A DNA stretch of 64,000 nucleotides from Aquabacterium sp. (GTDB taxonomy: Bacteria; Pseudomonadota; Gammaproteobacteria; Burkholderiales; Burkholderiaceae_C). Of the stretch, positions 46,680 through 55,590 are shown one piece after another. Below the pieces are notes generated by a model, which worked only from the letters and a program-made list of their open reading frames with translations, was not told where the DNA came from and searched no databases. Location of the stretch: NCBI GenBank assembly GCA_030654395.1, contig JAURXM010000031.1:62001-126000 (forward strand). The letters are read 5' to 3'. Each line of letters starts with the position of its first letter. Position 1 is the first letter of the stretch. The position numbers and the translations under genes are program-made.

Positions 46680-47284
46680 GGGGCGAGGTCTCTGGTGGGC
46701 AGGCCGATGAGTGCCAGCGTTTGAAGCACGCTGTGGCGTATCTGCTTGGGGTCGAAATGAAGGCGCGAGGTCACACGTAAACCGGTCATGAAGTTGAACA
46801 ACAGGTCAGCGGCTGCGATGGGATCGGCATCGGCGCGCTGCCATTCGCCACAGGTGATGGCGCGCTGCAGCGTGCGTTTCATGGCCTCATGCACGTGGTC
46901 CAGCATGTCTGCGGCATGGCGGGCGAGCTCGGGGTCGGTCTCGCTGAGCTCCGCCACGGTGTTGACCAGCAAGCAACCTTTGCGGCGATGCACCTCAGGC
47001 AAGGCGATCAAGGTGAGGTCAAACACCGCGTACAGCCCGTGGGTGGGTGATATGTCGTTGTCGAGCAAGCCAATGACCTTGCTGGTGATGCGCGCGTAGT
47101 AGAGATCTAGCGCTGACTTGAACAGCGTGTCCTTGCTGCCAAAGCTGGCATACAGGCTGCCCCGGTTGATTTGCATCGCGTCGAGCAGCACCTGAATGGA
47201 GCTGCCGCTGTAGCCCTGCGTCCAGAACGTCGTCAAGGCTGTGGCCAGCGCGGTGTCGGGGTCAAAAGCGCGGGGTCGTGACAT
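46676..47284 (-). CDS. TetR/AcrR family transcriptional regulator
   Basis: A 202-residue repressor with an N-terminal DNA-binding domain (ALATALTTFWTQGYSGSSIQVLLDAMQINRGSLYASFGSKDTLF, the TetR helix-turn-helix) and a C-terminal ligand-binding region resembling the NemR/AcuR group that senses electrophiles or reactive compounds. It is transcribed leftward with the redoxin gene. A near-palindromic site overlaps its promoter (see 47323-47351), so autoregulation is likely. The inducer is unknown. Confidence 0.9.
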   Translation of the reverse strand: MSRPRAFDPDTALATALTTFWTQGYSGSSIQVLLDAMQINRGSLYASFGSKDTLFKSALDLYYARITSKVIGLLDNDISPTHGLYAVFDLTLIALPEVHRRKGCLLVNTVAELSETDPELARHAADMLDHVHEAMKRTLQRAITCGEWQRADADPIAAADLLFNFMTGLRVTSRLHFDPKQIRHSVLQTLALIGLPTRDLAP

Positions 47285-47322
47285 GGTGTGTGGGTGAGGC
47301 TTGAGTTGCCGGTGAGGCGTTC

Positions 47323-47351
47323 ATCGTAATCATTTTAGAACGATCGGTCAA
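47323..47351 (-). promoter_or_regulatory. Promoter with TetR-type operator upstream of the TetR-redoxin operon
   Basis: On the minus strand TTGACC (47351-47346) and TACGAT (47328-47323) form a -35/-10 pair with a 17-base spacer. The 16-bp stretch 47336-47351 matches a perfect TAGACCGATCGGTCTA-type palindrome at 14 of 16 positions and covers the -35 element, as expected of a TetR operator that blocks RNA polymerase. Confidence 0.7.
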
Positions 47352-47370
47352 TAATCGCGTTATTTCACGC

Positions 47371-47397
47371 TCAATTTAATGGGTGCCGTGCCGATAT
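47371..47397 (+). promoter_or_regulatory. Candidate sigma-28 (FliA) promoter of the chemoreceptor gene
   Basis: TCAA (47371-47374), a 15-base spacer and GCCGATAT (47390-47397) match the sigma-28 consensus TAAA-N15-GCCGATAA at 10 of 12 positions. It lies 45 bases before the likely GTG start of the methyl-accepting chemotaxis gene and places that start downstream of the expected transcription start. Confidence 0.7.
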
Positions 47398-47442
47398 ACA
47401 CAGGTGACTCGGTCCTTTGATCGATCCGTCAGGGAGCCGCCC

Positions 47443-49368
47443 GTGTCCGTCTTGCATCAACTCAAGCTGTCCCACAAGTTCTTGATTTTGGGCTTGTTAA
47501 CGCTGATCATGATCGCGCTACCTACGGCCATGTACGTGAGCTACGTTTTGGCTGAGACCCGTGCGGCCCACCTTGAAGCTCAGGGTGTGCCACCGTTGAT
47601 TGCGCTGAACAAGACGGTGCAGCAGGTGCAGGTTCACCGAGGCTTGTCAGCGGGCATGCTGGCTGGGAGTGATGTTTTGGCTGCGCAAAGGCCAGCGGCG
47701 CGGGACAGTGTGGTCGCGCTCATCAGTCAGGTAGACGCACGCTTGAAGGAGTCCGATGGGTCGCCTGCGGTGCTGACGTCGTGGTCAAAAATCAAACAGA
47801 CTTGGCAGACCCTAGAACAAGCCGTGGCGGCAAAGCAGCTTCAACCGGCAGAGAGCTTGGCGCAGCATACCCAATTGATTGCCGCCATGTTTCAACTCAA
47901 CGATGACTTGCTCAATGGGTATGGTCTGTCATTGGACCCCAACGCGGACACCTACTTTTTGATTCAGGCCTCGATGGTGCAAGCCAATACCTTGGCTGAA
48001 AAATTAGGACTCATGCGGGGACGGGGAACGGGTGCTTTGGCGAGCAAAGTGCTAGAACCCCAAAACAAAGGCGTGTTCATTGCCCTCAAGGGGCAAGTGC
48101 TTGATCTCAGCACCGAGGCCTTTCGGAGTTTTGACTTAGCCCTCGAAAATAACCTCTCTTTCAAGCAAGCTTTGAAGGACAAGCTAGAGGCGCAAAAAAC
48201 ACAAATAGCCAAAGCCGTTCAACTGGCAGACACGCACATCGTCCATGCACAGGAGATGAGCTTCTCGGCCACGGAGTATTTCAATGACTTCACGCAAACC
48301 ATCAATGCCCTGCATGCCGTCAATGCCGTCGCGATCGACGCGGTAGAGCAGGCCTTGCAGGCACGTGCCTCGCGGGCTGAGCACCTGTTGATTGCTGTTG
48401 CTGTAGGTTTGGCCGTGACGCTGACTGCTTTCGCCTTGCTGGCGATGGCCTTTGTGCGATCGATCACAGAGCCTGTGTCGCAAGCCGTGCAACTTGCCAA
48501 CGAAGTGGCCAGCGGAAACCTCAGTGGCCATACCGTCGCGCAGGGGCCAAACGAGATGGGCCAACTCATCGAGGCCCTAGGCGCGATGCGGGCCAAATTT
48601 GGCCAAGTGGTGACCGATGTGCGCAGGGGCTCTGAAAGCGTGGCGACAGCCAGTGCTGAAATTGCGGCAGGCAACAACGACTTGTCCGCACGCACTGAAA
48701 CCCAGGCCAGCGCACTGGAGGAGACCGCTGCATCGATGGATCAACTCAGCTCGACCGTCAAACACAATGCCGACAATGCTAGGCAAGCCAATCAAATGGC
48801 GATGAATGCCAGCACCGTGGCTATCCGGGGTGGTGAAGCCATGACGCAAGTGGTCGACACCATGCGCGGCATCAACGACAGCTCTAAAAAAATCAGCGAC
48901 ATCATTGGGGTCATTGATGGCATCGCCTTCCAAACCAATATCTTGGCACTGAACGCCGCCGTAGAAGCGGCCCGTGCAGGCGAGCAAGGCCGTGGTTTTG
49001 CCGTGGTGGCCAGTGAGGTGCGCTCACTGGCTGGGCGCAGCGCCGAGGCCGCCAAAGAAATCAAAAGCCTGATTGGCGTCAGCGTCGAGCGGGTGGCACA
49101 AGGCAGCGCCTTGGTCGATCAGGCAGGCGCCACCATGTCTGAGGTTGTGGGCGCAATCCGCCGCGTGACGGACATCATGGGCGAGATCAGCGCCTCCAGC
49201 CACGAGCAGTCGCTGGGTGTGGCGCAAGTGGGTGAGGCGGTCACCCAAATGGACCACGCTACCCAACAAAACGCCGCCATGGTCGAGCAAATTGCGGCGG
49301 CGGCCAGTGGCCTCAATCAACAAGCCGATGACTTGGTGCAAGTGGTGTCGGTGTTCACGCTGAAGTGA
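47443..49368 (+). CDS. Methyl-accepting chemotaxis protein
   Basis: A 641-residue chemoreceptor that reports ligand binding to CheA. The start taken is GTG 47443 (VSVLHQLKLSHKF), with AGGGAG a few bases upstream; a GTG at 47383 lies inside the candidate promoter. A first membrane segment is at about 14-34, a large periplasmic sensor region with helical repeats and a RGLS motif follows (about 40-310, NIT-like), then the second membrane segment (~325-345), a HAMP domain and the cytoplasmic signalling tip (IDGIAFQTNILALNAAVEAA, EQGRGFAVVASEVRSLA). The ligand is unknown. No C-terminal CheR-binding pentapeptide is visible. Confidence 0.93.
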   Translation: MSVLHQLKLSHKFLILGLLTLIMIALPTAMYVSYVLAETRAAHLEAQGVPPLIALNKTVQQVQVHRGLSAGMLAGSDVLAAQRPAARDSVVALISQVDARLKESDGSPAVLTSWSKIKQTWQTLEQAVAAKQLQPAESLAQHTQLIAAMFQLNDDLLNGYGLSLDPNADTYFLIQASMVQANTLAEKLGLMRGRGTGALASKVLEPQNKGVFIALKGQVLDLSTEAFRSFDLALENNLSFKQALKDKLEAQKTQIAKAVQLADTHIVHAQEMSFSATEYFNDFTQTINALHAVNAVAIDAVEQALQARASRAEHLLIAVAVGLAVTLTAFALLAMAFVRSITEPVSQAVQLANEVASGNLSGHTVAQGPNEMGQLIEALGAMRAKFGQVVTDVRRGSESVATASAEIAAGNNDLSARTETQASALEETAASMDQLSSTVKHNADNARQANQMAMNASTVAIRGGEAMTQVVDTMRGINDSSKKISDIIGVIDGIAFQTNILALNAAVEAARAGEQGRGFAVVASEVRSLAGRSAEAAKEIKSLIGVSVERVAQGSALVDQAGATMSEVVGAIRRVTDIMGEISASSHEQSLGVAQVGEAVTQMDHATQQNAAMVEQIAAAASGLNQQADDLVQVVSVFTLK

Positions 49369-49500
49369 TTTTGTTTGACCCGCGCATCCTATTGCGCTGC
49401 GGGCATGGCTGCAGCATCAGGTCCAGCACCAAAGCGGCACAGCAGATCGCGTAGAAGGCACATAATCCACGTGACACCTTAAATTTTACAAGGAATAGCG

Positions 49501-50082
49501 ATGTTGGAGTTGGTGCTGGGCCTGTTGATTTTTTTGGGCGTGCATTCCGTGCGCATCTTTGCCGACGATTGGCGCAGCCGTACCCGTGATCGCATTGGCG
49601 ATTTGCCATGGAAGGGTGTTTACTCCGTTCTGTCGATCATTGGTTTGATTCTGATCGTGTGCGGCTTTGGTCAAGCGCGCCTTGCGCCTGTTGTGCTGTG
49701 GATGCCGCCCTTGCCCATGCGCCACATTGCAGCATTGCTCACGCTGATCACGTTCATCTTCTTGGTGGCCGCTTATGTGCCGGGTAACGCTATCAAGGCC
49801 AAGCTGCGTCACCCCATGATCATCGGTGTGAAGGTTTGGGCGCTGGCGCACTTGTTGGCCAACGGGCAGTTGGCACATGTGCTGCTGTTTGGCTCATTCC
49901 TGCTGTGGGCGGTGTTGAATTTCCGCAGTGCACGCCAGCGTGATCGCCTCGACCCGCCTGCACCGTTGCGCACATCGGCTGTCAGCACGGTGCTGACGGT
50001 GGTCGTGGGCGTGGCCGCTTGGGCTGGTTTTGCGTTCTGGGGGCACCTGCACCTGATCGGCAGGTCACCGTTTGGCGTTTGA
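49501..50082 (+). CDS. NnrU family membrane protein
   Basis: A 193-residue protein with five or six membrane segments and the NnrU pattern GVHSVRIFADDWRS, DLPWKGVYSVLSIIGLILIV, RHPMIIGVKVWALAHLLANG and LLFGSFLLWAVLNF. NnrU occurs with nitric-oxide and nitrate respiration genes in some bacteria and is related to NnrS/DUF1295-like methyltransferase-associated proteins. No denitrification genes are in the window, so its role here is open. Its end overlaps the convergent CapA-like gene by 18 bases. Confidence 0.88.
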   Translation: MLELVLGLLIFLGVHSVRIFADDWRSRTRDRIGDLPWKGVYSVLSIIGLILIVCGFGQARLAPVVLWMPPLPMRHIAALLTLITFIFLVAAYVPGNAIKAKLRHPMIIGVKVWALAHLLANGQLAHVLLFGSFLLWAVLNFRSARQRDRLDPPAPLRTSAVSTVLTVVVGVAAWAGFAFWGHLHLIGRSPFGV

Positions 50083-51003
50083 TGGGTGTGGCGAGCCTTG
50101 TTTGTCTATCGTGACAGATTCGGTTCGCCAAGCTTGAACACCTTGGCGCGTCACATCCATCCACAACACCCAGCCGGTGTTGTTGTCGATTGACGAGAAG
50201 CCATCGAACACAAAGTTGCCCAAGCTGTAGATGATGGGCTTGCCTTTGTAGACCTCGGTGTCTTGCACGATATGGGGGTGGGCGCCCACCACGGCGTCGG
50301 CCCCGGCATCAATCATCAAGCGCGCCAGTTGGCGCTGGCGGTCGTTGGCGCGGGGCTCGTGCTCTTGGCCCCAATGCATAAAGGGGATGACGATATCGGC
50401 TTGCAAGCGGGCTTGGGCAATGTCATGGGCGACTTGCTCGTCTTCACTCCAAGCGACGCCGGGCAGGGCATCGCCTGCTTCGAACACCCGTGGGAAGAAC
50501 TCGTCATAGCCCAGCAAGGCGATCTTCAGGCCCTTGCGCTCAATGATCACGGGGCGATGGGCCTCGCGCAGATTGCGGCCACCACCAAAGTAAGGCAGGC
50601 CCGCTTGTTGTAGCCGGGTCAGCATCTCGGCAAAGGCGGCTTTGCCAAAGTCACCCGAATGGTTGTTGGCCACTGAGACCACATCCACATGGCGTTTAAG
50701 CAAGGGCAGCACGCGAGGGTGGGCCTTGAAGGTCCACGGCTTGTCCAAGGCTTTGCCACGCGAGGCGATCACGCACTCCAAATTGGCCACACGCACATCG
50801 GCTTGATCCAACAAAGGGGCGATGTATTTGAACGGATCGCCACCACGTGCAATCAGGCGCCCGGGGCCATCGGCCAGCATCACGTCGCCCATCCACACCA
50901 TGCGCACCACAGGGGATGCCGGTGTCATGGGCGGTGCGGCGTTGATGGGTTGGACCACGCCAAACAGTGCGGCCAACAAGGCGCTGTTGAGTCGCGCCCT
51001 CAT
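50065..51003 (-). CDS. CapA family protein
   Basis: A 312-residue exported protein of the CapA/PgsA family (metallophosphoesterase fold, known from poly-gamma-glutamate capsule synthesis). It has a signal peptide (residues 1-22, ending PINA) followed by VRMVWMGDVMLADGPGRLI, NNHSGDFGKAAF, MHWGQEHEPRANDRQ and GAHPHIVQDTEVYKGKPIIYSLGNFVFDG, the expected metal-binding motifs. A polyglutamate pathway is not seen nearby, so it may act on a cell-wall or exopolymer component. ATGA overlap couples it to the preceding hypothetical gene. Confidence 0.86.
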   Translation of the reverse strand: MRARLNSALLAALFGVVQPINAAPPMTPASPVVRMVWMGDVMLADGPGRLIARGGDPFKYIAPLLDQADVRVANLECVIASRGKALDKPWTFKAHPRVLPLLKRHVDVVSVANNHSGDFGKAAFAEMLTRLQQAGLPYFGGGRNLREAHRPVIIERKGLKIALLGYDEFFPRVFEAGDALPGVAWSEDEQVAHDIAQARLQADIVIPFMHWGQEHEPRANDRQRQLARLMIDAGADAVVGAHPHIVQDTEVYKGKPIIYSLGNFVFDGFSSIDNNTGWVLWMDVTRQGVQAWRTESVTIDKQGSPHPSNAKR

Positions 51004-51401
51004 GGTTGCAAGGCGCAGCCATAGCGCAGTTCGCGGCCCAGATAGCTGGCGTAGACATGGTTCCAGCCCGTCAGCGAGGGCAGCTCAGGGCTGCTGACAA
51101 ACGGTGCTTGATAGCGCACCTGGTGCAGCATCACCGGCGCATCCCCTAAGCCCAACTCATAGACGGACAAGGTGATGTGCTCGATGCGATCGGGGCCACC
51201 GAGCACCACCGCTTTAAAGCGAAAGCGCTCACCAGCATCCACCGTGCCGCCCACGTAGGGATCGGGCGATGCTGCTTGACGCAGCGTGTGGGTGTCGCTG
51301 GCATAGCGCACCTCACACACCAACTGGGGCATTGCGGCGTGTGCCGGTATCCAAATCAAGGCGCTGATAACGCCGCCCACAAAGCGCCAGAGAGATGTCA
51401 T
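51000..51401 (-). CDS. Exported hypothetical protein coupled to the CapA-like gene
   Basis: A 133-residue protein, starting at ATG 51401 (MTSLWRFVGGVISALIWIPAHA), with a clear signal peptide and a mature domain of mostly beta structure (e.g. MPQLVCEVRYASDTHT and YELGLGDAPVMLHQVRYQAP). Two cysteines (in LVCEV and YGCALQP) may form a disulfide. I do not recognise the family. It overlaps the CapA-like gene by four bases and is likely a periplasmic partner. Confidence 0.65.
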   Translation of the reverse strand: MTSLWRFVGGVISALIWIPAHAAMPQLVCEVRYASDTHTLRQAASPDPYVGGTVDAGERFRFKAVVLGGPDRIEHITLSVYELGLGDAPVMLHQVRYQAPFVSSPELPSLTGWNHVYASYLGRELRYGCALQP

Positions 51402-51426
51402 GTTCAAGGGGTCAAGAGGGGGCGTG

Positions 51427-52971
51427 TCACGCCGTGGCGCCCAGTGTAGCGTCCCCCTGATCTGCCCACGTGGCACCGACTTTGACGAAGTTGTAATCGG
51501 CCTCGTTGATCACGCGTGTCTCAAGCCAGTACTTCCATGTCGACTTGGGCCACACCGCAAAGTTGATGCCATCGGCGGTTTGGTACCAGCTCTTGCAGCC
51601 TGAGCTCCACACCGTGCCCTTGAGCGCGGCGTTGACCTCGCCCAAAAAGCGCACCATGGCCTGCGGTTTGACATCGATGTAGTCCACGCCCTTGGCCTTG
51701 ACCAGCTTCATGCACTTGATGATGTAGTCCACCTGGGCTTCGATCATGAAGATGATGGAGTTGTGGCCCAAGCCCGTGTGCGGCCCCACCAATTGGTACA
51801 TGTTCGGGTAGTTGGCGGTGGTTATGCCCAAGTAAGACGTGGGGCTGACCTTCCAGTCCTCTTGCACCGTGTGGCCGTTCAAGCCGCGCAGCTCAAAGCT
51901 CTTCATGTAGATGCGCGGGTCAACGATGAAGCCTGTGCCCAAGATGATGCAGTCGAGCTTGCGCTCCTTGCCATCGCTGGTGATGATGCCGTCGGGCGTG
52001 ATCTCTTTGACGCCATCGGTCACCAGTTCAACGTTGTCGCGGTTGAAGGCCGGATACCACTTGTTGGAGATCAAAATGCGCTTGCACCCCAGTGTGTAGT
52101 CGGGCGTGAGCTTTTTGACCAGTGCCGGGTCTTTGACCTGATACGAGATGAACTTCTTCAAGAAGAACTCACCCACCTTGGCCAGTGCCGGGTTGAAGAT
52201 CGGCCACACACGCGACTCGTTCGTCCAATAACAGCGCCAGCGGTGCAGCGTGCGCGTGAAAGGCAAGGCCTTGAAGGTGAACTTGCGAAAGGCAGAGTAA
52301 CTGCGCTCGTCACGCGGGATCACCCACGCCGCAGTACGCTGGAACACATGCAGCTTGCCGACCTTGGGCGCGATTTCGGGCACGTACTGGATGGCCGAGC
52401 CACCGGTGCCAATAGACGCCACTTTTTTGCCTGTCAAGTCATAGCTGTGATCCCAGTCAGCCGAGTGCATGACCTTGCCTTTGAACTCCTTCAAGCCCTT
52501 GATGTCGGGGATGGCTGGCACGTGCAGCGGCCCGGAAGCCAGCACCCAGTGGCGCGCCATGATGGTTTCGCCACCCGCCGTTTTGATGACCCATTTGCCC
52601 GTACCTTCGTTGAAGACGGCGCTGACCACCTCTTGGTTGAAGTGGATTTTGGCGCGCAGCTGGTACTTCTTGACCACGTCCAGGATGTACTGCTGGATCT
52701 CGTTCCATGGCGCGTAGCGCTTACTCCAGTCGGCCTTGAGCTCCCAAGAATACGAGTACATGTGCGACTGCACGTCACAGGCTGCGCCGGGGTAGTGGTT
52801 GTCGCGCCAAGCGCCGCCGACTTCCTTCTTCTTCTCAAGGATCAGAAAATTGTTGATGCCGGCCTTTTGCAACTGCACGGCCATGCACAGGCCACCGAAG
52901 CCAGCGCCAGCGATGGCGACATCGACCTCACGAACAAGGGGTGATGAAGAAGGGAAGGTTGAATTTGTCAT
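51427..52971 (-). CDS. Flavin-containing monooxygenase (Baeyer-Villiger type)
   Basis: A 514-residue class B flavoprotein that would use FAD and NADPH to oxygenate a ketone or amine/sulfur compound. An FAD Rossmann motif GAGFGGLCMAVQL (~20-32), a motif near FKGKVMHSADWDHSYDL in the position of the Baeyer-Villiger fingerprint, and the NADPH Rossmann motif ASIGTGGSAIQ (~200) are present. Similar proteins are annotated cyclohexanone/phenylacetone-type monooxygenases. The substrate is unknown. It is divergent from an AraC regulator, which may control it. Confidence 0.88.
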   Translation of the reverse strand: MTNSTFPSSSPLVREVDVAIAGAGFGGLCMAVQLQKAGINNFLILEKKKEVGGAWRDNHYPGAACDVQSHMYSYSWELKADWSKRYAPWNEIQQYILDVVKKYQLRAKIHFNQEVVSAVFNEGTGKWVIKTAGGETIMARHWVLASGPLHVPAIPDIKGLKEFKGKVMHSADWDHSYDLTGKKVASIGTGGSAIQYVPEIAPKVGKLHVFQRTAAWVIPRDERSYSAFRKFTFKALPFTRTLHRWRCYWTNESRVWPIFNPALAKVGEFFLKKFISYQVKDPALVKKLTPDYTLGCKRILISNKWYPAFNRDNVELVTDGVKEITPDGIITSDGKERKLDCIILGTGFIVDPRIYMKSFELRGLNGHTVQEDWKVSPTSYLGITTANYPNMYQLVGPHTGLGHNSIIFMIEAQVDYIIKCMKLVKAKGVDYIDVKPQAMVRFLGEVNAALKGTVWSSGCKSWYQTADGINFAVWPKSTWKYWLETRVINEADYNFVKVGATWADQGDATLGATA

Positions 52972-53046
52972 GGCGGTTTGTCTCCTAACGTGTCGCCATG
53001 TTGCGAGGGTTCAACCCCTTGGGCTAGGTGCGTTTGTGCCGTTCAA

Positions 53047-53188
53047 TTGATTATTTCGGCCATATGGCGGGTCAAAGCACCCAAACCGTGTATTCGTTGA
53101 CGCACATCAAATAGCCCTTGCTGGCCTGCACCGCCTATGAGTCTGCGTGGGCATGCTAAATTCGGCAGGTAATTGATTTTTCCGGCCA
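53047..53188. promoter_or_regulatory. 16-bp direct repeats between the monooxygenase and AraC genes
   Basis: TTGATTATTTCGGCCA (53047-53062) and TTGATTTTTCCGGCCA (53173-53188) differ at two positions and are 126 bases apart. The first lies 76 bases before the monooxygenase start and the second ends five bases before the AraC ATG, a typical arrangement for a looped AraC-type operator. Confidence 0.65.
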
Positions 53189-53192
53189 ACTC

Positions 53193-54197
53193 ATGAGTAC
53201 CCGTTCCGTTTTGGGTTTGATCTATATGGCCCAAGGGCTCCAGCAACTGGGCCATGACCCCGATCCCGTATTGCATAAGCACGGGCTGTCGGTGGCCACG
53301 CTTGACCCGACAACCCGCATTGAGCGCACGCGTGAGTTGCGTATCTATGGCGAATGGGCCGAGAGCGTGCATGACCCTTTGTTGGGGCTCAAAGTGGGTA
53401 ATTTTTTTGGCCTAGCTGGCTATGGCCCCTTGGTCATGCTGCTGATGACCTGCGCCACCGCTTACAACGCCTTGCAAACAGGCGTGCGCTACCAGCAATT
53501 GACCTACCTGTTTGGCCATCTGAGCCTAGAGCCCGGTGAGGTCGCCAGCGCCTTGATCTTGGACCCCATGGCCATGGACCCGCGCGTGTTCCGCTTCCGT
53601 GTGGATGGCGAGGTGGCCGGCACCTTCAAGATGTTGCGTGACATGCAGGCCACGATGGGCCTCAACGAGCGCCCCGAGCGCGTTGACATGCCCTATCCCA
53701 AGCCGCCAGAGGCCGCCGCTTACGAGGCGCACTTTGGCTGTCCGGTGCGCTTTGGCGAACCGGTCGCGCGGTTTTGGCTGCGCAATGATTACCTGCAACT
53801 CAAGCTGCCCACGGCGGATGCCAGCGCGCACATCATGTACCGCACGATGTGCGATCAGCAGCTGCAACTTCAGTCCAACAGCAGCAGCGCGACCTTGGCT
53901 GACCGCGTGCTGAACCATTTGGGCTTGTTCAGCGGGCATTTCCCCTCGGCTGAAGACGTCGCACGCTCGTTTGATATCTCCGAGCGCAGCCTGCGCCGCC
54001 AGCTCAGCGAGGGCGGACACTGCTTTCGCGACCTCTTGGCCGCTGCCCGTTATGACAAGGCACGAGACCTGCTTCAAAAAACCGCCTTGCCCATTGAGGA
54101 CATCGCCGCGCAGATGGGCTATGCCGAATCTGCCGCCTTCATCCATGCGTTTCGGCGCTGGTCGGGGGCGACCCCCAGTGCGTTTCGCGCACGGTGA
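53193..54197 (+). CDS. AraC family transcriptional regulator
   Basis: A 334-residue regulator with a C-terminal two-helix AraC DNA-binding domain (about 235-333: DISERSLRRQLSEGG, IEDIAAQMGYAESAAFIHAFRRWSG) and an N-terminal ~200-residue arabinose-binding-like sensor of the AraC-type OruR/VirF group (MSTRSVLGLIYMAQGLQQLGHDPDPVLHKHG). It probably controls the divergent monooxygenase gene via the two direct repeats. The inducer is unknown. Confidence 0.9.
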   Translation: MSTRSVLGLIYMAQGLQQLGHDPDPVLHKHGLSVATLDPTTRIERTRELRIYGEWAESVHDPLLGLKVGNFFGLAGYGPLVMLLMTCATAYNALQTGVRYQQLTYLFGHLSLEPGEVASALILDPMAMDPRVFRFRVDGEVAGTFKMLRDMQATMGLNERPERVDMPYPKPPEAAAYEAHFGCPVRFGEPVARFWLRNDYLQLKLPTADASAHIMYRTMCDQQLQLQSNSSSATLADRVLNHLGLFSGHFPSAEDVARSFDISERSLRRQLSEGGHCFRDLLAAARYDKARDLLQKTALPIEDIAAQMGYAESAAFIHAFRRWSGATPSAFRAR

Positions 54198-54247
54198 ACG
54201 CCTACAATGCCGCGCCGACCAAGATCTACTGAGACAAGCAACTTCCT

Positions 54248-55582
54248 ATGACCTTTTGCGCCATCGACTTCGGCACCTCTAACTCGGCCATCGCCATTGC
54301 ACGATCGGCGTCAGACCCTGTCGGCCCCGGCATGCGCTTGGTGCCGCTTGAAGGCGAGAGTCTGACCATGCCCACGGCGGTGTTTTACTGCACCGACGCC
54401 GATGATCTGCCCGCCACCACTTGGAAGGGGCACACCTTCGATGACAGCTTGCCGCGCACCTTTGGGCGTGCCGCCGTGCAGGCCTACGTGGATGGGTACG
54501 AAGGGCGCTTGATGCGCTCCATGAAAAGCATCTTGGGCACCGCGCTGGTCGAGCAAACCACCGAGGTAGGCCACGGCTTTGGCGTCAAGTACCTTGACAT
54601 CATCACAGGCTACTTGCGTCACATGCACAGCATGGCCGTGACCGCAGGCGGGCAGTCTATTGACAGTGTGGTCATGGGACGTCCCGTGTTTTTTGTGGAT
54701 GACGACGCCGCGCGTGATGCCGCTGCACAAGCCTCGCTGGAGGCGGCCGCCCGTGCGGTGGGTTTCAAGCATGTCGCGTTTCAATACGAGCCCATCGCCG
54801 CCGCTTTTGACTACGAGCAGCTCACCACCCAAGAAGAGCTGGTGCTGGTGGCCGACATTGGCGGTGGCACATCCGACTTCTCCGTGGTGCGCGTGGGCCC
54901 GCAGCGCGCTGGCCGCATCGACCGCCGCGACGACATCTTGGCCAACCACGGCGTGCACATCGCCGGTACCGACTTTGACCGCCATGTGTCGCTGGCCAGC
55001 GTCATGCCGCCCATGGGCTTTGGGGGCTTTGGCCCCAGCATCCTCGGCCAAGCGCCCCGGCCAGTGCCCAGTCGCGTCTACTTTGACCTGACCACCTGGC
55101 ACCTGATCAACACCGTCTACCAACCTCAGCGCGTGGGCGAGCTTCGCAATATGCTGGACTTCTACGGCGAGCCGGTTCACCACCAGCGCCTGATGAAGGT
55201 GGTGACCGATCGCTTAGGCCATGCTTTGGTCGGCAGCGCCGAGGCGGCCAAGATCGCTGTGGCCCAAGGCGGGCACACTGACATCGACTTGTCCGTGGTT
55301 GAAAAAGGCTTGCACAGCCCCTTGAGCGCCGAGCAGGTCATCCGTGCACTGGGCGATGACCTGACCCGCATCGTGGCCTGTGCCCGCGACACCGTGTCCC
55401 AAGCAGGTTTGGCGCCTGGTGACATCAGCGCCTTGTACTTCACAGGCGGTTCAACGGGCTTGAAGCTGTTGACCGATCAGCTGGAAGCGGCCTTCCCGAC
55501 AGCGCGCGCCGTGCGGGGCGACCGGCTGGCCTCGGTGGCCACCGGCTTGGGCTTGCACGCGGCGCGTTTGTTCAAGCCCTGA
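54248..55582 (+). CDS. Hsp70-family protein (YegD-like)
   Basis: A 444-residue actin-fold ATPase. It has phosphate-1 IDFGTSNSAIAI at the N-terminus, phosphate-2 DIGGGTSDFSV (~205-215) and the adenosine motif FTGGSTGLKLL (~398-408), but lacks the C-terminal substrate-binding domain of DnaK, as in the YegD group. A role as a chaperone of unknown client is inferred. It stands between the AraC regulator and a convergent binding-protein gene. Confidence 0.88.
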   Translation: MTFCAIDFGTSNSAIAIARSASDPVGPGMRLVPLEGESLTMPTAVFYCTDADDLPATTWKGHTFDDSLPRTFGRAAVQAYVDGYEGRLMRSMKSILGTALVEQTTEVGHGFGVKYLDIITGYLRHMHSMAVTAGGQSIDSVVMGRPVFFVDDDAARDAAAQASLEAAARAVGFKHVAFQYEPIAAAFDYEQLTTQEELVLVADIGGGTSDFSVVRVGPQRAGRIDRRDDILANHGVHIAGTDFDRHVSLASVMPPMGFGGFGPSILGQAPRPVPSRVYFDLTTWHLINTVYQPQRVGELRNMLDFYGEPVHHQRLMKVVTDRLGHALVGSAEAAKIAVAQGGHTDIDLSVVEKGLHSPLSAEQVIRALGDDLTRIVACARDTVSQAGLAPGDISALYFTGGSTGLKLLTDQLEAAFPTARAVRGDRLASVATGLGLHAARLFKP

Positions 55583-55590
55583 GCTGGGGC

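Noticed and set aside
51763..52944. 393-codon plus-strand open frame opposite the monooxygenase
   Set aside because: Antisense shadow rich in His/Arg/Val without domain features; the minus strand is a recognisable flavoprotein.
53193..54197. Possibility that this gene is a pathogenicity VirF-type activator
   Set aside because: Only generic AraC features are visible; context points to control of the monooxygenase.
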